NCBI GenBank assembly: GCA_016929905.1
Contig: JAFGHX010000085.1
Location: 1 to 58,243 of the forward strand
Origin: Kiritimatiellia bacterium
GTDB taxonomy: Bacteria; Verrucomicrobiota; Kiritimatiellia; JAFGHX01
Direction: 5' to 3'
Length of the DNA stretch: 58,243 nucleotides
How positions within the stretch are numbered: position 1 is the first letter of the stretch; every line of letters starts with the position of its first letter. The notes under the pieces were generated by a model. The model was not told the origin of the DNA. It searched no databases and saw only the letters and a list, made by a program, of their open reading frames with translations. The position numbers and the translations under genes were made by a program. Of this stretch, positions 49,582 through 56,206 are shown in pieces.

Positions 49582-52500
49582 ATGGATAAGACGACAGCCC
49601 TCCTCCTGACACTCGGCCTGGCATGCTGCCGGGCAAGCCTGGCCTTCACCTGGCAGACCGCAACGCCGGCGAGCCAAGGGATGGACCAGACCAAGCTGGA
49701 ACAGGCGCGCGATTATGCGCTCACGGGCGGGGGATCCGGCTACATTGTGCGCCACGGCAAGCTCGTTTTTGCCTGGGGCAGTCCCACGCAGCGTTACGAC
49801 CTGAAATCCTCGACGAAGTCCATCGGCGTGACGGCGTTGGGCCTGGCCATGAAGGACGGCAAGATGGAGGTTAACGACAAAGCCGCCACCTGCCACCCCA
49901 CCTTCGGCGTCCCGCCGAGCAGCAACGCCGATACCGGCTGGCTGGACGACATCACGTTGTTCCATTTGGCCACGCAGACCGCGGGCTTCGACAAATCGGG
50001 CGGCTATACGGCCCTGCTGTTCGAGCCGGGCACGAAATGGTCGTACAGCGACGGAGGGCCCAACTGGCTGGCCGAATGCATCACGCTTGCCTACCGCGAA
50101 GATCTGAGCACGCTCATGTTCCGGCGCGTGTTCACGCCGCTGGGCATCACCTCTTCCGATCTCACCTGGCGAAAGAATCAATACCGCGACGACACAATCG
50201 ACGGCATCATGCGCCGGGAATTCGGATCGGGCATCAGTGCAAACGTCGATGCGCTGGCCAGGATCGGCTACCTGTACCTGTTGCGCGGGAAATGGGAGGG
50301 GCAGCAGATTCTTCCCGAGAGCTTCATCGACATGGCGCGGACGCGGGCGCCGGGCGTGCCCGGACTTCCGGTCGTGTTGCCGGACAAGTATCCGGACGCG
50401 TCGGATCACTACGGCCTGCTCTGGTGGAACAACGGGGACGGAACGTTGACGAATGTACCGACGGATGCCTATTGGTCCTGGGGCATGTACGACAGCCATA
50501 TCGTTGTGTTCCCCGGCTTGGACATCGTGGCCGCGCGCGCGGGCAACTACTTCGGCGGAAGCAGCCACGACGGGAGCGGCTACGCGGCGCTGAAACCCTT
50601 CGTCGAACCGATCGCCCTGTCCGTTCTGGAACCGCACCCCCCGAGCGATCTGACAGCCGCCGCCGTTTCGAGCAGTGTGATCGAGCTGGGCTGGCGCGAC
50701 AACAGCCGCAACGAGGAGACGTTCAAGATCGACCGGCGACCGAGCGGGAGTGACGTGTGGACCCGCATCAGCGAAACCGGTCCAAACGTTACGAGCCATA
50801 CCGACAGCGGTTTGCCGCCCAACGCCCTGTTCTACTATCAGGTGAAAGCGTGGAACGCGGCGGGCGGGAACTCGGCGTATTCGAGTGTCGCGGCGGCGAC
50901 TACTCAGGCATCGGCGGGACCTGGACCCTACCCCAAGAGTCCGGTCATAACCGGCATCCAATGGGAACCGGCAGCCAACATCCGCAGGGCCGCGGAGGGC
51001 AGCGACAACTGGCCCGCAACGTGGGGGGATGACGACAACCTCTACACCGCTTACGGCGACGGCTGGGGGTTCCAGACCGGCGGCACGAAACTCAGCCTGG
51101 GCTTCGCCAAGGTCAGCGGATCGGCTACAAGCCTCACGGGAACCGATATTCCGTCCCCAGACGAAATCGCCGCCGGCGGCGGAAGATCGGGCAAGAAGGC
51201 CAGCGGCATCCTCATGGTGGACGGCACGCTGTACATCTGGGTGCGCAACGCGGACAACAGCGGGCATCACGCCCAGCTCGCCTGGTCGACCGACCACGGC
51301 AAGAACTGGACCTGGGCCGGGTGGACGTTCACGGAGTTCGGCTACTGCGGCTTTCTGAACTACGGCCAGAACTACGGCGGCGTTCCGTCGGCTCACGCCA
51401 ACCATGTGTACACCTACACGCCAGACGGGCCGGACGCCTACAAGAACTACGATCGCTACATCCTGATGCGGGTTGCGAAGGATCAAGTCAAGACCAAATC
51501 GGCGTACGAATTCTTTAAGGGACTGGACACGAACGGCAACCCGGTCTGGACGAGCGACATCGGTCAGCGGGGGGGCGTCTTCAGCCATACCGGGCGCTGT
51601 TGGCGGCACGGGATCAGCTACAATGCCGGGCTCGGCCGCTATCTCTGGTGGCAGCGCCAGCAGACGGACGACGGCGCGTCATACACGTCCGGGCTCGCGA
51701 TCTTCGACGCGCCCGAGCCTTGGGGCCCATGGACGACGGTGTTCTTCACCGAGCCGAACGAGTGGGATGTGGACGCCGGCGAGCATGGCAACTTCCCCAC
51801 GAAGTGGATGAGTTCGGACGGCAAGACCGTCAACCTGGTGTTTTCCGGAAACGATGCGTTCAACGTGCGCGCGGCCACGTTGTCCGTCAGCCAGAGCCCC
51901 GAGCCCCCACAGGCGCCCGGCGACTTGTCCGTGCGGCCTGTCTCGTCGAGCCAGCTCGAGGTGAGCTGGCGCGACAACAGCAACAATGAGAGCCGGTTCA
52001 AGATCGACCGGCGCCAGAGCGGGACGAGCGCGTGGGACCGTCTCGCGGAGCCGGGCGCCAACACCACGCGGTACACGGATTCCGGGCTGCCCGCCGAGAC
52101 CAAGTTCTACTACCAGGTCAAGGCGCACAATTCGGCGGGCGATTCGCCGTATTCGAACGTGGGGGCCGCAACGACACCAGCCGACCTGCCCGCGAAGCCC
52201 GACGGTCTGAACGCCACGCCGGTCTCCTCGACACAGATCAAGCTGACATGGACAGACAACTCGGGCAACGAGAGCGGGTTCCGGATAGAGCGTTCGCTGG
52301 GATCGGCGGTGGCCTTGACCGTTTCGCTCAAGACGTATAACGGCAGAGACGTGACGCCGACGGTGGAAACGGCGGGCACGGCGAACGCCTTTCAGACGGG
52401 CGCCCTGGTCGTGAACGATCGGGCCGACACCTGGACGAGCGTGCCGGCCGCGCTCTCGGGCAAGACGCGGCTGCTCACGGCCCGTGACGATCGGGAGCAA

Positions 52501-53862
52501 AGCCCGACGGACAACAAGTATGTCGTGACCGTCTCCGGCGCCTGCACCGTCTATCTCCCGCTCGACCCGCGCTACAGCGGCGCCAAGCTCGCTTGGATGG
52601 ACACGGCTTGGACGGATTCAGGGATGACCTGCGATTCCAGCGCGCTGTCGGGCTGGACGATATGGAAGCGGGAGATTGCGAATGCAGGCGACATCACCCT
52701 GGGTTGCGACACCGCCGCCCGTGATGGCGTCTGTTACGTTTTCGTCGGTGGCGCCGCTTGGGAATCGATCGAGACAGCGGGCGAGAACGCGACATCGTTC
52801 ACAGACGCGGGTCTGACGGCGGACACGACCTACGCCTACCGCGTGGCGGCGACGAATTCGGCGGGTGTCAGCGACTACTCCGACACGGCGTCGGCTACGA
52901 CGCAGGGCTCCGGGCTCGGCAAGGGAGGCGAGTGGCGCTATTTCAAAGGCACCGCCGCGGCCTCCGACCCTGCTGACGCGTGGCGGCGCATCGCCTTCGA
53001 CGATTCCGCCTGGGCATCGGGTCCGGGCCCGATCGGCTACAGCGATTATGGCGACCCGCTCGGCAGCGAGCTGGCCGATATGCAGGGCAGCTATACCTGT
53101 GTGTTTCTGCGCCGGACCTTCGCGCTGGCGGGCAACCCGGCCGGCATCGCCGGGCTGCGTTGTGTAGCGGACTTCGACGACGCGTTTATCATGTGGATCA
53201 ATGGCGAGGAAATCGCGCGCGTGAACGCGCCGGGCGCGGCGGGCGAGGCCTTGCCGCACGACGCCGTGGCATCCAGCAACATGAATGCCTCCTGGTCCAA
53301 CACGTTTACGGGCGCGGCGATCCCCGCGTTGAATCAAACGAATGTGCTGGCCGTCCAAGTCTTCAACCGTTCGCTCACCAGCGGCGACTGCCTCTTCGAC
53401 GCCGCGCTGTGGTGGGAAACGACGGATCTGCCGGCGGCCGAAGATGCGGACGATAATGGGATGCCGGACGAGTGGGAAGCCGCGCGCTTGTCCGAGCTGT
53501 CCGAGCCGTCCGACCGGTGCGACTCCGCCGATCCCGACGGCGACGGGCTGTCGAATCTCGAAGAATGGGTATGCGGGAGCGATCCCACCACCGGCTCCAG
53601 CCTTTTTGATTTGGACGTGGCGTGCTCACCCGGCGGCCCCGTGGTGCGGTTCACCGCACTGGCCGCGACGGGCGCAGGCTATGCCGGGTACGCTCGCTAC
53701 TACACTCTGGAAGCCTGCTCGTTCGCCACGGGCGCCGCCTGGCAACCGGTGCCACCACACACCAACATTCTCGGAGCCGGACAGACAGTGACTTGCGTCT
53801 GCACGGAGCGCGGCGGTGTGGGCTCCTATCGTGGCCGCGTCTGGCTGGAGAGTCTGGAGTAG
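49582..53862 (+). CDS. Giant modular secreted protein: serine hydrolase, FN3 domains, propeller-like and jelly-roll domains
   Basis: 1426 residues. Signal peptide 1-21. Beta-lactamase/esterase-like serine hydrolase about 22-345: S76-x-x-K79 in SSTKS, YSDGG near 155 where YxN is usual. FN3-1 is at about 352-442. A sialidase/DUF4185-like domain occupies about 449-770 (GSDNWPATW, STDHGKNWTW, FDAPEPWGPWTTV). FN3-2 is at about 776-866. FN3-3 is split (872-905 and 1058-1108) by a 150-residue beta domain. A jelly-roll sits at about 1115-1280 (GGEWRYFKG, GYSDYGDPLG, FIMWINGEEIARVN), then a calcium-loop segment (DPDGDGLSNLEEWV, about 1317-1330) and a beta tail. Probably a surface or secreted carbohydrate-active protein; the substrate is unknown. 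Confidence 0.85.
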   Translation: MDKTTALLLTLGLACCRASLAFTWQTATPASQGMDQTKLEQARDYALTGGGSGYIVRHGKLVFAWGSPTQRYDLKSSTKSIGVTALGLAMKDGKMEVNDKAATCHPTFGVPPSSNADTGWLDDITLFHLATQTAGFDKSGGYTALLFEPGTKWSYSDGGPNWLAECITLAYREDLSTLMFRRVFTPLGITSSDLTWRKNQYRDDTIDGIMRREFGSGISANVDALARIGYLYLLRGKWEGQQILPESFIDMARTRAPGVPGLPVVLPDKYPDASDHYGLLWWNNGDGTLTNVPTDAYWSWGMYDSHIVVFPGLDIVAARAGNYFGGSSHDGSGYAALKPFVEPIALSVLEPHPPSDLTAAAVSSSVIELGWRDNSRNEETFKIDRRPSGSDVWTRISETGPNVTSHTDSGLPPNALFYYQVKAWNAAGGNSAYSSVAAATTQASAGPGPYPKSPVITGIQWEPAANIRRAAEGSDNWPATWGDDDNLYTAYGDGWGFQTGGTKLSLGFAKVSGSATSLTGTDIPSPDEIAAGGGRSGKKASGILMVDGTLYIWVRNADNSGHHAQLAWSTDHGKNWTWAGWTFTEFGYCGFLNYGQNYGGVPSAHANHVYTYTPDGPDAYKNYDRYILMRVAKDQVKTKSAYEFFKGLDTNGNPVWTSDIGQRGGVFSHTGRCWRHGISYNAGLGRYLWWQRQQTDDGASYTSGLAIFDAPEPWGPWTTVFFTEPNEWDVDAGEHGNFPTKWMSSDGKTVNLVFSGNDAFNVRAATLSVSQSPEPPQAPGDLSVRPVSSSQLEVSWRDNSNNESRFKIDRRQSGTSAWDRLAEPGANTTRYTDSGLPAETKFYYQVKAHNSAGDSPYSNVGAATTPADLPAKPDGLNATPVSSTQIKLTWTDNSGNESGFRIERSLGSAVALTVSLKTYNGRDVTPTVETAGTANAFQTGALVVNDRADTWTSVPAALSGKTRLLTARDDREQSPTDNKYVVTVSGACTVYLPLDPRYSGAKLAWMDTAWTDSGMTCDSSALSGWTIWKREIANAGDITLGCDTAARDGVCYVFVGGAAWESIETAGENATSFTDAGLTADTTYAYRVAATNSAGVSDYSDTASATTQGSGLGKGGEWRYFKGTAAASDPADAWRRIAFDDSAWASGPGPIGYSDYGDPLGSELADMQGSYTCVFLRRTFALAGNPAGIAGLRCVADFDDAFIMWINGEEIARVNAPGAAGEALPHDAVASSNMNASWSNTFTGAAIPALNQTNVLAVQVFNRSLTSGDCLFDAALWWETTDLPAAEDADDNGMPDEWEAARLSELSEPSDRCDSADPDGDGLSNLEEWVCGSDPTTGSSLFDLDVACSPGGPVVRFTALAATGAGYAGYARYYTLEACSFATGAAWQPVPPHTNILGAGQTVTCVCTERGGVGSYRGRVWLESLE

Positions 53863-53893
53863 CGCGGGGGTCTTTGAGTCCACTCCATTGACC

Positions 53894-53964
53894 CGGCTCG
53901 CGAGGACGCTCGCCCATCGGCACCACATCCAGCCCTCATGGAGGGCGAACGTCCTCGCGAGCCG
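53894..53964. repeat. Inverted pair of a dispersed repeat
   Basis: GGGCGAACGTCCTCGCGAG followed by CCG occupies 53943-53964, and its inverse complement with one mismatch occupies 53894-53915. A third copy lies at 56062-56083. The inverted pair sits right after the giant gene, so it could terminate its transcription. The copy number in this window marks it as a dispersed element. Confidence 0.65.
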
Positions 53965-54009
53965 CCGCCTACTCCCCCGCTTTGCGGTTCCCGAACCCTC
54001 CCTTTTCCT

Positions 54010-54035
54010 GTAACGTTTCGATGTCAACGGGAAAT
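54010..54035 (+). promoter_or_regulatory. ECF-type promoter of the third sigma gene
   Basis: GTAACGTT (54010-54017), 10 nt, CGGGAAAT (54028-54035), followed by GGGGGAG and ATG 54054. The same two boxes at the same spacing precede the beta-helix gene (56102-56127). The leader would be only about 10-15 nt. Confidence 0.6.
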
Positions 54036-54053
54036 CTGTAATGGGGGAGTGCC

Positions 54054-54647
54054 ATGGATTGCGACGACAACGAGCAGGTCAAACGGGCGAAAGCGGGCGA
54101 CCGGCAGGCTTTTTCCGAGCTCGTCCTGCGTCACCACGCCATGGTGCGCGGGTTCCTGGCCCGGTTCGTTGCCAACAGCGACGACGTGTTCGATCTCGCC
54201 CAGGAAGTGTTCGTGACGGCGTATCAGAAGCTGGCCCGCTTCGATGAGAGTCGCGATTTCGCCGCGTGGCTGCGGGGAATCGCCCGAAATCTGTGCATGC
54301 ACTATATCCGTGCGGCGCAGCGCAAACAGATACGCGCACCGAAAACGGCAGAGACGATCATCCTGCGCTGGCAGGAGGCGCGTCTCGCCGCTGAGGACAA
54401 CGCGGGCGACATCCGGATCCCGCACCTGCGAGAATGCGTCGAGAAGCTCAAGGCCTCGCGCGAGCCGTGGTACCGTATGCTTCAACTCCGCTACTTCCAC
54501 AACCTCTCTACTCAAGAGATCGGCGCACAGGTCGGCCGAAAGGAAGGTGCCGTACGCACGAGCCTGCTCCGAATCCGGCAGACGTTGCGCACGTGCGTCG
54601 AACGCGCCATGCAACAGGAGGCCGCCTCCAATGCAGAAGCTGTCTGA
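54054..54647 (+). CDS. ECF sigma factor (Rhodopirellula/Verrucomicrobium type)
   Basis: 197 residues, paralogous to the sigma at 44478 (shared AFSxLVLxHHAxVRxFLARxV, AQEVFVxAY, WLRGIARN, RWQEARLA-like). Region 4 is MLQLRYFHNLSTQEIGAQVGRKEGAVRTSLLRIRQTL. Start ATG 54054 follows GGGGGAG. It overlaps the FecR-like gene by 17 bases. Its own promoter matches the one before the 56207 gene, so that gene is the best candidate target. Confidence 0.9.
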   Translation: MDCDDNEQVKRAKAGDRQAFSELVLRHHAMVRGFLARFVANSDDVFDLAQEVFVTAYQKLARFDESRDFAAWLRGIARNLCMHYIRAAQRKQIRAPKTAETIILRWQEARLAAEDNAGDIRIPHLRECVEKLKASREPWYRMLQLRYFHNLSTQEIGAQVGRKEGAVRTSLLRIRQTLRTCVERAMQQEAASNAEAV

Positions 54648-55989
54648 AGAGCTCTGGACGAAATTCGTGGACGACCGGCTGACGGAAGACGAAACGGCCC
54701 AGCTCGCGGCCCGGCTCGAAGCCGACGCCGCCGGCAAAGACGGATACCTGGCCGATTTGGACATCGCGCGGCTGCTCAGGCAGCTCAAGGTGACGGATGA
54801 CGAATTCCTGCGCAGTCTCCAGGAACGGTTGAAGGCCGAGACGGACGGCCCGGAGATCCTGCGGCGAGTCGACGATGAGTTGGACCGGTTGCCGGGCGCC
54901 GCGTCGCGACCGCTTCGCTTCAGACGTCTCATCAAGACGCTCGCCCTGCCTCTGGCCGCAGCCGCAGTCCTGCTGGCTCTTCTCTGGGGCCGCGACCGAT
55001 GGGATCTCCAGGGAGGACGCGCGGGCAACACCGCGCAGGTCGTCTGGACTCAGGGCGATGTGCAACGCGTACGCGACCAGGAGACACGCGTACTCACCAC
55101 CGGCATGCACGTGAGGCCCGGCGACCGCATCCGTACAGACGGCGCGGGCACGCTGGGCCTTCGTTTCCCGGACGGGAGCACGGTCCTGGTGAAGGAAAAC
55201 ACCGAATGCGAGCTGATCGCCCAACAGCGCGGCAAAAGGCTCACCCTGGCGGCGGGGCAATTGCGAATCGACGCCGCCAAACAACCGGCAGGCTTCCCCA
55301 TGCGGCTGAGCACCCCGCATGCCGAAGCCACGGTGCTCGGCACCAAACTCAACCTCGGCGTACGCCGCGCCACGACTCGGCTGCATGTGGAAGAGGGTGC
55401 AGTCGAACTGATGGAGCATGAGCATAACGAAACCGTCACCGTCCGGGGTGGCCAGTATGCCGTCGCGCAAGCGGGGGCCGTTACCGTCCCGGTCCCCATG
55501 CCCGGCAACCGGGGCGTTTACCGGTTCGATTTCGAGGACGGTGCCCGGCCCGCGTTCTGGGTGCGGGGCAAAATCGCCGAAGAACCAAAACGCGAAGGAA
55601 GCCGCTTCTGCCTCGTGGGCGAGCAGGGCCGCGCCGCTCACGTGGGTAGCCAGGTTGTCATGAACCGTAGCAGTCGAACCGGCCTGTTCCCGTATGCCCC
55701 CGAACTCGTGCTCCGATTCTTGTGCTGGGCGCCGCCGCAAGCCAAGAAGATGACCGTCCAGGTCTGGAACGGCACTCAGCAACAGAACTTTCGTCTGCAG
55801 GTCCACGACTTCGAACGGGGCAGTTGGTCGAGTATCGAAATACCCATTCGCACTCTCGCCCCCCGCAGACCCGAACGCAGCGATACGTTCCACCCCGACG
55901 ATATCCTCATGAATATCGCCATCTATCTCACCAAGGGACAAGGCGACCTGTTCGTCGACGATGTCGAGATCGTTCGAGAGGGTGAATGA
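54631..55989 (+). CDS. FecR-like transmembrane regulator with a carbohydrate-binding-like C-terminus
   Basis: 452 residues from ATG 54631 (AACAGGAGG upstream). The N-terminus (1-98) resembles that of the 45043 protein (LWTKFVDDRLTEDETAQLAARLE). One TM helix is at about 100-120. The FecR domain spans about 135-270 with STPHAEATVLGTKLNLGV. The C-terminal 165 residues (VYRFDFEDGARPAFWVRG, SSIEIPIRTLAP, GDLFVDDVEIVREG) form a jelly-roll-like, possibly sugar-binding domain unlike those of the other two FecR proteins. It probably controls the sigma it overlaps. Confidence 0.82.
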   Translation: MQKLSEELWTKFVDDRLTEDETAQLAARLEADAAGKDGYLADLDIARLLRQLKVTDDEFLRSLQERLKAETDGPEILRRVDDELDRLPGAASRPLRFRRLIKTLALPLAAAAVLLALLWGRDRWDLQGGRAGNTAQVVWTQGDVQRVRDQETRVLTTGMHVRPGDRIRTDGAGTLGLRFPDGSTVLVKENTECELIAQQRGKRLTLAAGQLRIDAAKQPAGFPMRLSTPHAEATVLGTKLNLGVRRATTRLHVEEGAVELMEHEHNETVTVRGGQYAVAQAGAVTVPVPMPGNRGVYRFDFEDGARPAFWVRGKIAEEPKREGSRFCLVGEQGRAAHVGSQVVMNRSSRTGLFPYAPELVLRFLCWAPPQAKKMTVQVWNGTQQQNFRLQVHDFERGSWSSIEIPIRTLAPRRPERSDTFHPDDILMNIAIYLTKGQGDLFVDDVEIVREGE

Positions 55990-56061
55990 CCATCACCGAC
56001 GACGGCCGCGTCGCCCCGGCTTCGCTGGGCGCACCTCGTCACCGCGCGATAGCCAGATGGA

Positions 56062-56083
56062 GGGCGAGCGTCCTCGCGAGCCG
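56062..56083 (+). repeat. Third copy of the dispersed repeat
   Basis: GGGCGAGCGTCCTCGCGAG plus CCG, one base different from the copy at 53943-53964. It lies between the FecR-like gene and the promoter of the beta-helix gene. Confidence 0.65.
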
Positions 56084-56101
56084 CGTTCTCATAGAATCCC
56101 T

Positions 56102-56127
56102 GTAACGTTCCGCATCCGGCGGGAAAT
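56102..56127 (+). promoter_or_regulatory. ECF-type promoter of the beta-helix gene
   Basis: GTAACGTT (56102-56109), 10 nt, CGGGAAAT (56120-56127). Both boxes and the spacing are identical to the promoter of the sigma gene 54054. It lies about 80 bp before ATG 56207, leaving a leader of around 70 nt. Confidence 0.6.
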
Positions 56128-56206
56128 GCATTAGTGGAGACCACACTTTCGGGTACCACAGTCCGGATTCCCGCTTGTTCAGTCAAGAGAAGGAAGGGAC
56201 ATATCG

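Noticed and set aside
49582..50620. A functional beta-lactamase conferring resistance
   Set aside because: The N-terminal domain has SxxK but YSD instead of YxN and is part of a 1426-residue modular secreted protein. An esterase or peptidase-like role is more likely.
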